IMG/VR virus record: IMGVR_UViG_3300033153_007955
Coordinates: 1 to 23,229 of that record
Origin: a virus
Strand: one strand, 5' to 3'
DNA length: 23,229 nucleotides
Position 1 is the stretch's first letter; the number at the start of each line of letters is the position of its first letter. Below the pieces are notes generated by a model. The model was not told the origin of the DNA and ran no database searches. It saw only the letters and a program-made list of their open reading frames with translations. Made by a program: the position numbers and the translations under genes. Positions 13,099 through 20,814 of the stretch are shown here, piece by piece.

Positions 13099-13137
13099 CC
13101 CACCCATTACAGTGCCCACCCGCCGCAAAGGGTGGGG
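13099..13137 (+). repeat. Degenerate palindrome pair before the 13158 gene
   Basis: A left half (CCCACCCATTACAG, 13099-13112) abuts a variant full unit 13114-13137 (GCCCACCCGCCGC, then AAAGGGTGGGG). The arms no longer match perfectly. The unit ends 20 nt before ATG 13158, and a CGGC-GAAT-GCCG hairpin lies between at 13152-13163. Confidence 0.7.
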
Positions 13138-13157
13138 TGAAACAAGAAAGGCGGCGA

Positions 13158-13556
13158 ATGCCGATGAGCTTTTCGCACAAAATCAAACAGGTATGGACCG
13201 GGCCGGACGGCCGTCAGATCACGAGCGAAGAAACCTACAGCGGTGATTCGCAGGGCCCGAGCCTGGACGTGACCGTCCCGGACGAATCGTCGGACATGCT
13301 GGTCAACTTTGCCCTGGACGTGTCGCAAATTAAGGCGATCTACATCGTGGCCGACCAGGACGTCACGCTCGAGACGAACGATAGCGGCTCGCCGGACGAC
13401 ACGATCAGCCTGGCGGCCGGCGTGCCGTACGTCTGGACGACCGATTCGTACGACAGTTGTCTGCTGACCGCCGACATCACCAAGCTGTACTTCACGAACG
13501 CCAGCGGCTCCGAGGCGACGGTTCAACTGGAAGTGGTCCACGACGCGACGCCGTAG
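13158..13556 (+). CDS. Beta-rich phage structural protein candidate (132 aa)
   Basis: Start at ATG 13158, six bases after AAGAAAGG; ATG 13164 (MSFSHKIKQVW) is an equally good choice because it directly follows the hairpin CGGCGAATGCCG, and the frame also opens from GTG 13137. The protein is almost entirely beta-strand in character: HKIKQVWTGPDGRQI, LVNFALDVSQIKAIYIVADQ, TISLAAGVPYVWTTD, ITKLYFTNASGSEATVQLEV. It has no signal or catalytic motif. Size and content fit a virion decoration or tail protein with a jelly-roll or Ig-like domain, located between neck and tail tube genes. Function not assignable. Confidence 0.55.
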   Translation: MPMSFSHKIKQVWTGPDGRQITSEETYSGDSQGPSLDVTVPDESSDMLVNFALDVSQIKAIYIVADQDVTLETNDSGSPDDTISLAAGVPYVWTTDSYDSCLLTADITKLYFTNASGSEATVQLEVVHDATP

Positions 13557-13566
13557 ACCGCCGCCG

Positions 13567-13655
13567 TGCGGCACGAAGTGCCCTCCGCGTCCTCCGCGGT
13601 CTCTGCGGCTGAATGAAAGTGAGAAAGTAACGCCCACCCATTGCAATGGGTGGGC
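13567..13655 (+). repeat. Half element copy D, octamers and palindrome
   Basis: Only hairpin 2 (GGCAC-GAA-GTGCC, 13570-13582) and the right arm (to ~13612) of the two-hairpin element are present; then octamers; then a perfect 24-bp palindrome at 13632-13655, which ends 17 nt before ATG 13673. The missing left arm shows that right-half copies survive alone. Confidence 0.85.
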
Positions 13656-13672
13656 TTATAAGGGTTCAAATT

Positions 13673-13921
13673 ATGAACCCACAACAGATACTAACGGATC
13701 GGCAAGCGGAACACCTGATCGCCGCGACCGGCGACGTTCGCAAGGCGATGGCCAAGGCCCGCCGCGCGGTCGCGAACGTCCGGGACGTCATCGATAACGG
13801 GGCGAACGGCGAGTCGGTACCGATGATCGTGCGAGAGCTGTATGTCGCCCGCATGGAACTTATCAACGCACTGCAGGCGCTGCAAAGGGCTGAATTGAAT
13901 GCGGGCCTGATCGGGATATAA
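13673..13921 (+). CDS. Small helical phage protein (82 aa)
   Basis: ATG 13673 to TAA 13921, with GGGTTC rather than a good ribosome site upstream. The protein is helical throughout: MNPQQILTDRQAEHLIAATGD, VRKAMAKARRAVANVRDVID, a glycine turn, and VRELYVARMELINALQALQ. No motif is recognised. Located just before the tail-tube candidate. The 3' stop abuts the next palindrome without a spacer. Confidence 0.55.
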   Translation: MNPQQILTDRQAEHLIAATGDVRKAMAKARRAVANVRDVIDNGANGESVPMIVRELYVARMELINALQALQRAELNAGLIGI

Positions 13922-13945
13922 GCCCACCCATTGTAATGGGTGGGC
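13922..13945 (+). repeat. 24-bp palindrome directly after a stop codon
   Basis: A near-perfect palindrome (centre TTGTAA instead of TTGCAA) begins at the first base after TAA 13919-13921 and ends 18 nt before ATG 13964; a good GGAG is at 13952-13955. Confidence 0.9.
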
Positions 13946-13963
13946 GTGAATGGAGAAACAGTT

Positions 13964-14887
13964 ATGAGCGTATCTGGATTATGGAATCTATACGGCGTGA
14001 AACCGGCGTCCGGCGCCATCATCGACGGGATCGTCAACCACGACTTCACGCCGAACGACGAGACCCTTCGCCACCTCGCCGACGGGGCGGCCGACGCGAC
14101 GTTGATCACATTGATGCAGCAGAGCCCGCAGCACGTGCTGACCACGCGGTCATTGGCCACGGCGCTCGGGCAGATCGGCTGGGCCGGGATCGACATCCCG
14201 ACAACCGAGGCGACGTTCGCCATGTACTGGCGCCAGATGGCGGAGCACGGGACGCGTAAGTCCGGCTCGGCGCATATCAAAATGACGGTCAACAAAGGGT
14301 ACGTGTATGGCCAGCAGGTCGAGGCGAGCCAGGGGTCCGGTGCGCAGTTTACGTTCGGACTCCAGTGCGGCTGGGACGGGACGAACGCGCCGATTATCTC
14401 GACCGACAGTAACCAGGCGCTGCCGGCGGACGGCGCTAGCCTTGAACTCTTCACGCTCGGGCCGGTAAAAATCAATGGCACACTATTGCCGGGTGTGCAG
14501 CGGACTTCCGTGACGTTTGGAATTCAGTTGTACCTGGCGTTCGGCGACGGGGAAGTCTGGCCGACGCTGATCACCGTTCAGGAGCGTTCGCCGGCGATCG
14601 TTTGCGAGTGCCTGGACGCCACGGCCCTGTTCGACCTGGGACTGACCGGCACGGCGCAGGGTGCGACGGATAGTCTGGTGTACTTCCGAAAGAAACTCGC
14701 CAACGGCGCGAACGTCCCGGACGCAACGGCCGAGCACGTATCGGTCGGCGTTGCCGCCGGGCGTATTAGCGTCGAGTCTCAACGTGGCGGTGCCGGCGGT
14801 CAGGTGGTCACACCGGTCCGGATCGAGCCGGTCTTCGATGGCGTGAACGCGCAACTGGCGTTCAATACGGCGACGGCGATTACATAA
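13964..14887 (+). CDS. Major tail (tube) protein candidate
   Basis: 307 residues from ATG 13964, with GGAG nine bases upstream. N-terminus MSVSGLWNLYGVKPASGAII, then helical (LITLMQQSPQHVLTTRSLATAL) and mostly beta further on: SAHIKMTVNKGYVYGQQVEAS, AQFTFGLQCGWDG, LELFTLGPVKINGTLLP, RTSVTFGIQLYLAFGDGEVW, TPVRIEPVFDGVNAQLAF. A beta-sandwich protein of about 300 residues placed between neck genes and the tail-assembly chaperone is what a tail-tube subunit would be. The repeated pattern of a value (VKINGTLLPGVQRTSVTFGI) facing a query strand is common in tail-tube proteins. Call by position and fold character, not by similarity. Confidence 0.6.
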   Translation: MSVSGLWNLYGVKPASGAIIDGIVNHDFTPNDETLRHLADGAADATLITLMQQSPQHVLTTRSLATALGQIGWAGIDIPTTEATFAMYWRQMAEHGTRKSGSAHIKMTVNKGYVYGQQVEASQGSGAQFTFGLQCGWDGTNAPIISTDSNQALPADGASLELFTLGPVKINGTLLPGVQRTSVTFGIQLYLAFGDGEVWPTLITVQERSPAIVCECLDATALFDLGLTGTAQGATDSLVYFRKKLANGANVPDATAEHVSVGVAAGRISVESQRGGAGGQVVTPVRIEPVFDGVNAQLAFNTATAIT

Positions 14888-14892
14888 ATTAC

Positions 14893-14934
14893 GCCCACCC
14901 TTTGCATTACGCCCACCCATTGCAATGGGTGGGC
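14893..14934 (+). repeat. Truncated and full palindrome in tandem
   Basis: A left half (GCCCACCCTTTGC, 14893-14905) runs into a complete perfect copy at 14911-14934; both are preceded by ATTAC/ATTACG. The full copy ends 17 nt before ATG 14952. Same arrangement as at 12062-12112. Confidence 0.9.
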
Positions 14935-14951
14935 TTGGAGAGCGGCACGTT

Positions 14952-15692
14952 ATGGCAGGCTTTTTGTACTACATTCCCGGCATCAGCAATATCACTACCG
15001 AGACACTATCGAAAGCCGGTCTGGCGCACTTGGGCGCGGTCGAATCGCGCGGCGTAATGAAGAACGGGCCGGACGGCGGCGGCGGCGTGGTTATGGTCGC
15101 CAAGACGGCCGTTCTCGGTGCGACGATGCCGAAGCTGGGCTACTTTGCCGGAACGCAGACGTGGAAAAAGGCGCCCGGCCGCGACTTCTGGCTCGGGACG
15201 GAAAACGGTAACGCGCCCGGCCCGCTGGACCTGCAGCGCGACCGCATCGTTCCGGGCCATGTAATCGAACTGGGCGACCAGAACGTGTGGACCGTGCCGC
15301 TGGCCCGGTTCGCCGACGGCGTCTCGCACCTCGATACCGGTCTGGCGCTGGACGACAAAGGGAAATGGATCGAGCAGCCGCTAGCTCGCTACGCCGCGTT
15401 ATCCGAACTGGCCGAGCGATCCTGGGCGACGGTGCTGACTACCCATGGCATAGAAGTGGCCGAGCCGGTGACCCTGGTGGACGACGACGAGCTGGCCGAC
15501 TCGGCGTGCCTGGCGTTGGGTTTCAATTACCGGCTCAGCCGCCCGGAGGTCGCGCGATTGGGCCTGCTGACCCGGGAGCTAGCCACGGATGTGCTGTCGG
15601 CCCTGGTCGATCTGCCGACGGTCGAACGGGTCGTGCAGATGATGGGCGAAAAAAAAAAGGAATCCGAATCGACCGGCGATGGATCGAACTGA
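14952..15692 (+). CDS. Tail assembly chaperone candidate, zero-frame product (G-like)
   Basis: 246 residues from ATG 14952. N-terminal MAGFLYYIPGISNITTETL, then beta-rich (GVVMVAKTAVLGATM, GTQTWKKAPGRDFWLGTEN), a region with VPLARFADGVSHL, and a helical C-terminal part (DDELADSACLALGFNYRLS, LTRELATDVLSALVDLPTVERVVQMMG). Located directly between tail-tube and tape-measure genes, the invariable place of lambda G/GT chaperones. It ends soon after ten A at 15649-15658; a -1 shift there extends it to 15772 (see separate entry). Larger than typical G proteins. Confidence 0.6.
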   Translation: MAGFLYYIPGISNITTETLSKAGLAHLGAVESRGVMKNGPDGGGGVVMVAKTAVLGATMPKLGYFAGTQTWKKAPGRDFWLGTENGNAPGPLDLQRDRIVPGHVIELGDQNVWTVPLARFADGVSHLDTGLALDDKGKWIEQPLARYAALSELAERSWATVLTTHGIEVAEPVTLVDDDELADSACLALGFNYRLSRPEVARLGLLTRELATDVLSALVDLPTVERVVQMMGEKKKESESTGDGSN

Positions 15693-15772
15693 CCCGGTTT
15701 TTGCGCGGCCAAGCGCCGCTGGACTACCGACCGACGTATGGCGAACTGTATATGACGATGGTCTTACAGTGA
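14952..15772 (+). CDS. Tail assembly chaperone, -1 frameshift product (GT-like)
   Basis: Zero frame is read to AAG 15657-15659 (236 residues); slipping back one base on A AAA AAG (15653-15659) continues GIRIDRRWIELTRFLRG and ends at TGA 15770-15772, adding 37 residues for a total of 273. The added tail (QAPLDYRPTYGELYMTMVLQ) has coding character and fills the whole space up to the tape-measure gene at 15783. The G/GT shift is a conserved feature of long-tailed phages; here the slippery site is a textbook lysine-type heptamer. The ratio of products cannot be read from sequence. Confidence 0.6.
15653..15659 (+). promoter_or_regulatory. Slippery heptamer A AAA AAG within ten A
   Basis: In the zero frame codons are AAA AAA AAG; on a -1 slip the lysyl-tRNAs re-pair with AAA AAA. 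The ten-A run also permits transcriptional slippage. Downstream bases (GAATCCGAATCGACC onward) could form a weak stem; no strong stimulatory hairpin is obvious. Confidence 0.65.
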
Positions 15773-15782
15773 GTGCGGTCTA

Positions 15783-17411
15783 ATGGGCACTATTCAGATG
15801 CGAGTTGAAGGCCAGGACGACGGTGCCGTCGCGGTGTTCCTGCGCCTGACCAATGCGCAGAAGCGAGCCCAACTGCAGACGATGAGCATGGAGACGGAGT
15901 ACCGGAAGCTTAGTAAAGGGCTTGAACGGGTCAAAACGAAAACAACCGGCTTAGAGCGCGGCATGAAAAGTGCGGCTAAGTCGGTGGCGTCGTTTGCTGG
16001 CGGGTTCATCGGCATCGGGGCCGCGATCCAATTAATGCGGAGTCTGTACGATCGCACCATCCAACTGAAAGACGCCCTGGTCGAGCTGAGCGGCCAATCG
16101 GCCGCGACACAGCAGCCGTTCGCCTATCTTGCCGAGCAGCTCGGTCTACCGGGCCGCGAGGGGATGATTGCCACGATGCGGCAGGTCGGCCAGGTCGTTA
16201 CCGGCTCGGGGGCGCCCAAAGACATTGCCGCCGAAGCGATCGCCAAAGTCCACAGCCTGATGGGTGGCGACGAAGCGGTGGCCGCGGGGATCCCCGAACT
16301 GATCGCCGGCGCCCTGACCCGGACCGGCGGTACGCGAGAGCAGGTCGGACCGCTGGTCGAGCTGCTGGCCCGATCGAACATCCGGACGAGGAAGGGGGCC
16401 GCCGAGGCGATCGCCAAGTTGGAAGCGGCCATGTCCGCCACGCCGTATTCGACGATCGGCGAATACGCTGAAGCGACCGGGCGGGGTGGGTCGCTCGGAC
16501 TGCTGACCGGGGCGACGCTGAAAGAGATGATGGGGTTTCTCGCGCAGGCACGCGGCGTCGAGCCCAACAAGAAACGGGCGGCCCTGTTGGCCGAGCAGGT
16601 CGGGGCGTTTTTAGCGAAAGACGAGGCCCGGCGGATTATCCAGCAGCAGACGGGCAAAGAGTGGTACGAGCAGACGTTTACCGAACAATTGCAAGCAATA
16701 CAGGACGCCGTCAACGTCCGGAAGGGCGATCAACGGGCGATCGATAAATTGTTCGGCGACATTTCGCCCGAACAGCGCAACAAGATGGTGATGTTCTTCT
16801 CGCCGGCCTCGGCCCAGAAGATCAAACGCGAGGCGACCGAACGCATGGCCGGCGCGACGGCCAAAGACGCCGAGCTCGAGAACAAACAATGGCTAGCCAC
16901 GGACGTGGCGCAGAATACTATGGCGGAGGTCAGGGAAGAAATAGTTGTTGCGACCCGCAGTGCCTACGCGCAAGCTCGGGGTGTCCTGCGCAGAGCGGCC
17001 AAGAAACGACTCGAAGATGTAATGCGACCGGACGAGCAGGTTACGCAGTTTGATGATCTGAGGCTCAGGAATGAGGCTCAGATCCAAAGCGTCGAGGCTA
17101 AACTGCAACTGGAGCGATTGGGGATCGACACCAGTGGTATGGCTGTGGGCACATACCGTGAGGGAAAGTGGGGGCGGGAATCGGCATATGACCGGCTGAA
17201 TCGCGAACTGTCCAAACGCGGCGTGCCGGGCGGGGCGGAAGAACCCAAAATTTTTCCTTTTAGCACAATGGAAAAGCCAAAGGGACCAAGACCGAGCGAG
17301 CGGGCGATTGTCGGCGAGGGTGGTGTGATTATTTACAACAACGGCGATGTGAACGTGGATAACCTGCCGGCTACGTTGGACGAAAACCCGATGGTACCGC
17401 AACCGCAATAG
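15783..17411 (+). CDS. Tail tape measure protein
   Basis: 542 residues from ATG 15783, eleven bases after the frameshift product's stop. N-terminal beta segment (MGTIQMRVEGQDDGAVAVFL), a basic helix (ETEYRKLSKGLERVKTK), a hydrophobic glycine-rich segment at 69-84 (ASFAGGFIGIGAAIQL), then long helices rich in Ala, Gln and Glu, a KKRLEDVMRP region and a proline-rich C-terminus (VIIYNNGDVNVDNLP). Position after the frameshifted chaperone and the helical/hydrophobic content identify the tape measure. At about 0.15 nm per residue it implies a short tail near 80 nm (rule of thumb). No lytic peptidase motif is visible. Confidence 0.82.
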   Translation: MGTIQMRVEGQDDGAVAVFLRLTNAQKRAQLQTMSMETEYRKLSKGLERVKTKTTGLERGMKSAAKSVASFAGGFIGIGAAIQLMRSLYDRTIQLKDALVELSGQSAATQQPFAYLAEQLGLPGREGMIATMRQVGQVVTGSGAPKDIAAEAIAKVHSLMGGDEAVAAGIPELIAGALTRTGGTREQVGPLVELLARSNIRTRKGAAEAIAKLEAAMSATPYSTIGEYAEATGRGGSLGLLTGATLKEMMGFLAQARGVEPNKKRAALLAEQVGAFLAKDEARRIIQQQTGKEWYEQTFTEQLQAIQDAVNVRKGDQRAIDKLFGDISPEQRNKMVMFFSPASAQKIKREATERMAGATAKDAELENKQWLATDVAQNTMAEVREEIVVATRSAYAQARGVLRRAAKKRLEDVMRPDEQVTQFDDLRLRNEAQIQSVEAKLQLERLGIDTSGMAVGTYREGKWGRESAYDRLNRELSKRGVPGGAEEPKIFPFSTMEKPKGPRPSERAIVGEGGVIIYNNGDVNVDNLPATLDENPMVPQPQ

Positions 17412-17435
17412 ACCCACCCATTGCACAGGGTGGGC
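17412..17435 (+). repeat. Imperfect 24-bp palindrome after tape measure
   Basis: ACCCACCCATTGC followed by ACAGGGTGGGC; one base lost and one changed in the arms. It begins at the base after TAG 17409-17411 and ends 17 nt before ATG 17453. Confidence 0.85.
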
Positions 17436-17452
17436 TTGATGAGATGCGATAG

Positions 17453-17866
17453 ATGGCTGATCTTTCCGGCATTTCGTGGGGCAACGTTGATTTGGGGACC
17501 GCCAACGGCGGGCCGCTGGTGGACGATTACTTCTCTCTCCTGCGCATCGTGACGGGGAACGTCGACATCGCCCAATCGGCGTTCGGTTTCGTTGGCGTTG
17601 ATGGCGAGTTTACCCAGGACCTGGGCCTGCGCGGTCAGTGGGTGGGCGGCATTCTGGAAGTCTTTTACGCCCACGCGCAGGCGGTGGCCGACTTCGAATC
17701 AGTTATGAACCAATCGAAGCGCCGGACGTGGCAACTGGAATACTATGAGCAGACATGGCCTGAGGCGAAGCTGCACATCTTCGAGCAGATCGTGCCGACC
17801 CGTGGCGCTCTACCTTGGGCGATGATGAAAGTGTACCAATGTGCGTGGCGGATACTGACGCCGTGA
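17453..17866 (+). CDS. Distal tail / minor tail protein candidate
   Basis: 137 residues from ATG 17453. Sequence reads MADLSGISWGNVDLGTANGG, SLLRIVTGNVDIAQSAFGF, GVDGEFTQDLGLRGQWVGG, then an amphipathic helix (HAQAVADFESVMNQSKRRT) and WQLEYYEQTWPEAKLHIFEQI. The N-terminal beta strands with a DFESVM helix and a final beta region match the general build of small proteins that follow the tape measure and start the tail tip. Function by position. Stop TGA 17864-17866 is part of a GTGAGAAA octamer run. Confidence 0.5.
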   Translation: MADLSGISWGNVDLGTANGGPLVDDYFSLLRIVTGNVDIAQSAFGFVGVDGEFTQDLGLRGQWVGGILEVFYAHAQAVADFESVMNQSKRRTWQLEYYEQTWPEAKLHIFEQIVPTRGALPWAMMKVYQCAWRILTP

Positions 17867-17934
17867 GAAAGTGGGAAGGTGAGAAAGTGAGGACGGGCGA
17901 AACCGGTACCGCACAATGGAAAGGCGAACGCCTT
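17864..17934 (+). repeat. Octamer run and GGCGAACGCC hairpin at a TTG start
   Basis: Octamers GTGAGAAA, GTGGGAAG, GTGAGAAA at 17863-17890; then AAGGC-GAAC-GCCTT at 17921-17934, whose last bases form the TTG start of the hub gene (17933). An ATG at 17916 opens a different, short frame and is not used. Confidence 0.7.
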
Positions 17935-20197
17935 GGACCCGTTACGGCGACAACTCGATCTGGACACGTTCGCGATTCCACTTTACGTGGCGTTTAAGAC
18001 GGCCGGTGAGTGGGACTTCGCGCCGAACGGCTTGACCGAACGGCTTCGCGTGGACGAAGTGAGCTGGGGAGCCAATGATGATTTCCCGCGATGCGCCGTC
18101 AGCCTGGCGACGGCGCCCGTTTACGACAGAAACGAAGGACCGCTGTTTTATCCGGGGATCACACTGGCTGAGATCGCTCAAGTAATTCATCCGGATACGG
18201 AGGTCGTGATATGGACGCTCGACCCGCCGTGGATGGGCGGCCAAGCGGCTGACCGGAAGTTTCTGTTTCACGGGTATCTGAAAACGCCCAAAGTGCCGTT
18301 CAGCGGCCATCCGCACTTCGCTAATCTGTCCGGCAAGTACATCGGTGTGTCGCTGCTGGAGGCCAGTGCCAAGCTGTATACCGGGGCCGTCGGCGGCCGG
18401 TGGATGTACTACGACGACGACGGGACCGATACCGCGCGGCACGCCGAGGCGATGCCGTGCGTGTTTAATTTTCAGGGCGTGCCGAACCGGGCGACCGATC
18501 GCGTGACGGTCGGCGACATTGAAAAAGTGCCGGTGTTCACGTACGACGGCGACCCAGACGCATTGCCTTGGACGTACGGCGAAGCTTTGCGCTATCTACT
18601 GGCGTTCTACTGGCCGAGTGCCGCCCAATTTCCGCTGGTCGACGGCAACGGCCTGGACCGAACACTCGAGGTGGTAGACGAATCGGGCCTGGCCGGCTTA
18701 TGGAGTTCGCCGAACGAGCCGGGGTTCTTCGAGACGGCGTGTCTGTACGCCGACGAACTGACGTGTCAGGGCATGAATATCCGCGACGCATTGCTCGCAT
18801 GGTGCTCGGCCGGCGGTTTCCGAATGTCGCAGGTGACCGTCAATGACGGCGAAGGTGACCCAACCAGTGGGATGCTGTTCTGGTTTGCCGGCGACGGCGG
18901 GCCGTATTCCGCGATCGACGAGCTGGCCGGCACGCGGACCATCCGCACGAGTAAAACCGAAAGTGCCCCGACCGCGCGGGCGATCAAGTTGGACCTGCAC
19001 GGCGCGGCGGCCACCGACCGCGAGCCGGCGGATATGGCGGCCAATAACGAGGCGAGTCAGGGGCGGCTGATATTCGACACGAGCGGGGTCCTGAATACCT
19101 GCCGCGTGATCGGCGACGTGCAACGCTTCGAGGTGACGGTCGGCGGCATCGGTGAAATTCCCGAGAATGCGTTTAAGCCGGCGTGGTTGCCCGATTCCAT
19201 GTTCGGCGACGATCTGTCCGGTGACGCCATGGACGACAAGATCGCCGACGTTATCGCCGCCCTCGTGACCGACGCGGAAGGCGACGCGGGGACGATATTC
19301 AACCGGTATTGCCGGCAGGGGACGGGCTTCAAAGACTACCTAGAGGTCGGGCGCCTGTGGCTCTTAAACGAGGACGAGAAGCTGGACGGCGCAACGTACG
19401 GCCGGACGAACGGCGGGTCCGAGGTGTGGTCCGAGCCGGTGTATACGGGCTTCAACTGGCGGGTCCACGCCTATTGCCCCAAGAACGACGACGACACCGA
19501 CTGGCTGCCCATTCCGCGCCGAATGTTACCGACGCTATCACGCCGCGCGGTCGACGGCCGAACGACGCCACCGGTAATTGAAGCAACCTGGGACGGCGGG
19601 GAGTCGTGGACCAGGTTCAACCAGGTCCGCGTGCTGGATGATCGCTGCGGGCTATATATCACCGCGCCGAATCTGGCGACGGTCCTGGACCCGGCCACGG
19701 ACCGGAGCGTTCACGAGGCAATCATCCGTGGTACGTTCGCGCTGCGGGCCACATTTAGTGTCGAGGGCGACGATCGGGTGACCGGCGAGTCAGACGAGGC
19801 TGATGCGTATACGACCGGCCGGAAACATCTCGATCTGCACCGTCAGAAGGATTTCCGAGGCGAGTTTCAGACGGCCAGCAGTATATTGGCGTCTGATGCC
19901 GGCTGGGAGTTCGCTGAGATCGACGATACGGATCGGGCAACGTCGCTGGCGAATAAAGTGGTGTCGGTTGCGAGGAACCGTTTCATCTCGGGCACGGTTA
20001 TTCTGCCGTTCGCCACGGACCGCTGGCAGCCGGGCGACTTGTGCAAGGGCATTCTGCCCGGCGGCATGTCGTTCGCGGCGACGGTCGGCGACTCGACGGC
20101 GTATCCCGAGGTGGTCGGCGTGCGGATCGTGAACGCCAATAACCAGACTACGCAAGTAACATTGTCGGATACACGGAGAGCGATCCGAAAGTTATGA
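17933..20197 (+). CDS. Tail hub / tail-associated baseplate protein candidate
   Basis: 754 residues from TTG 17933 (MDPLRRQLDLDTFAIPL). N-terminal part resembles hub domains: a beta region with GLTERLRVDEVSWGANDDFP, ATAPVYDRNEGPLFYPGI, KFLFHGYLKTPKVPF. The middle has long helical and Trp-rich segments (WTYGEALRYLLAFYWPSAAQF, NIRDALLAWCSAGGFRM) and the C-terminal part is beta-rich (LFVATFSVEGDD-like strands, GTVILPFATDRWQPGDLC, VGVRIVNANNQTTQVTLSD). Gene order (after tape measure and distal tail, before fibre) and length fit a gp27/Tal-type hub. It has no recognisable hydrolase motif. Acidic throughout. Confidence 0.65.
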   Translation: MDPLRRQLDLDTFAIPLYVAFKTAGEWDFAPNGLTERLRVDEVSWGANDDFPRCAVSLATAPVYDRNEGPLFYPGITLAEIAQVIHPDTEVVIWTLDPPWMGGQAADRKFLFHGYLKTPKVPFSGHPHFANLSGKYIGVSLLEASAKLYTGAVGGRWMYYDDDGTDTARHAEAMPCVFNFQGVPNRATDRVTVGDIEKVPVFTYDGDPDALPWTYGEALRYLLAFYWPSAAQFPLVDGNGLDRTLEVVDESGLAGLWSSPNEPGFFETACLYADELTCQGMNIRDALLAWCSAGGFRMSQVTVNDGEGDPTSGMLFWFAGDGGPYSAIDELAGTRTIRTSKTESAPTARAIKLDLHGAAATDREPADMAANNEASQGRLIFDTSGVLNTCRVIGDVQRFEVTVGGIGEIPENAFKPAWLPDSMFGDDLSGDAMDDKIADVIAALVTDAEGDAGTIFNRYCRQGTGFKDYLEVGRLWLLNEDEKLDGATYGRTNGGSEVWSEPVYTGFNWRVHAYCPKNDDDTDWLPIPRRMLPTLSRRAVDGRTTPPVIEATWDGGESWTRFNQVRVLDDRCGLYITAPNLATVLDPATDRSVHEAIIRGTFALRATFSVEGDDRVTGESDEADAYTTGRKHLDLHRQKDFRGEFQTASSILASDAGWEFAEIDDTDRATSLANKVVSVARNRFISGTVILPFATDRWQPGDLCKGILPGGMSFAATVGDSTAYPEVVGVRIVNANNQTTQVTLSDTRRAIRKL

Positions 20198-20215
20198 CAG
20201 TGCGAAGGTGAGAAG

Positions 20216-20659
20216 GTGAAAAAAAATATGTTGTCTTTGGATATATCGTTTGATCAGGTGCGGACCGTGGTGCTGGGCGAACGGGCGCGGCTTCTTTGGA
20301 ACGTTGATGCGGTCGGCAACGCGTCGGGCGACCCGACGACAGCGCTGAAAGACATCGAGCTGTTCCCCGGTGCGACGGGCGATCCCAGGCACGGGATCAC
20401 GCCGCACGGAGCCGGGCCACACGGCGGGTTCCGGCGGGCCAGCAATGAGGACCTGCCGACCCCGGCGGTCCACTTTGGGCGGGTAAAAGTTGCCGCTTCG
20501 GCGGTCGACGCGCGCGGTAACGCGCAATCCGGCGCGGCGAACGTGGCCGAAGTCGTCGTCAATTCGCCGCCGCGTCCGGCCCGGCGGTTCGAGCGCGGGA
20601 GCTTCTCGGGCGGACGGCAGATGTTTTCGTTCACGGAATCGCGGCAATTGAAGGGGTGA
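20216..20659 (+). CDS. Small tail protein of unknown function (147 aa)
   Basis: Open from GTG 20216; ATG 20228 (MLSLDISFDQVRTVVLGERA) is the more natural start, with AAGGTGA repeats supplying an SD-like sequence 5-15 bases upstream. The protein is beta-like in its first half (LDISFDQVRTVVLGERARLLW) and has a Gly/His-rich stretch (HGITPHGAGPHGGFRR), then VHFGRVKVAASAVDARGN and NVAEVVVNSPPRP, reading like a fibronectin-type strand set. It lies between hub and fibre genes. The family is not recognised. N-terminal poly-Lys (KKN) comes from the A8 run in the repeat-derived leader. Confidence 0.5.
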   Translation: MKKNMLSLDISFDQVRTVVLGERARLLWNVDAVGNASGDPTTALKDIELFPGATGDPRHGITPHGAGPHGGFRRASNEDLPTPAVHFGRVKVAASAVDARGNAQSGAANVAEVVVNSPPRPARRFERGSFSGGRQMFSFTESRQLKG

Positions 20660-20814
20660 GAACGTGAGAAGGGATTGGCCGCAGAGATCGCAGAGAGCGC
20701 AGAGGCCGCCTGCCGGCGGCAATGAGAAATGAAAAGAAATTGCGGCGCAGCCGCCTCCGCGTGCTCCGCGGTCTCTGCGGCTGAATGAAATCGAGAAAGT
20801 GAGAAGGTGAGAAA
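20660..20814. repeat. Octamers and element copy E before the fibre gene
   Basis: GTGAGAAC/GTGAGAAG octamers, then the element 20679-20782: left arm of 9-mers, hairpin 1 at 20705-20720 (GCCGCC/GGCGGC), purine-rich linker, hairpin 2 at 20742-20754 (GCGGC-GCA-GCCGC) and right arm ending CTCTGCGGCTGA; then four octamers that run into the GTG start at 20815. Both hairpins differ from copies A-C but pair perfectly. Confidence 0.85.

Noticed and set aside
17916-18000. ATG 17916 as start of the hub gene
   Set aside because: It is in a different frame and stops soon; the hub frame is entered from TTG 17933.
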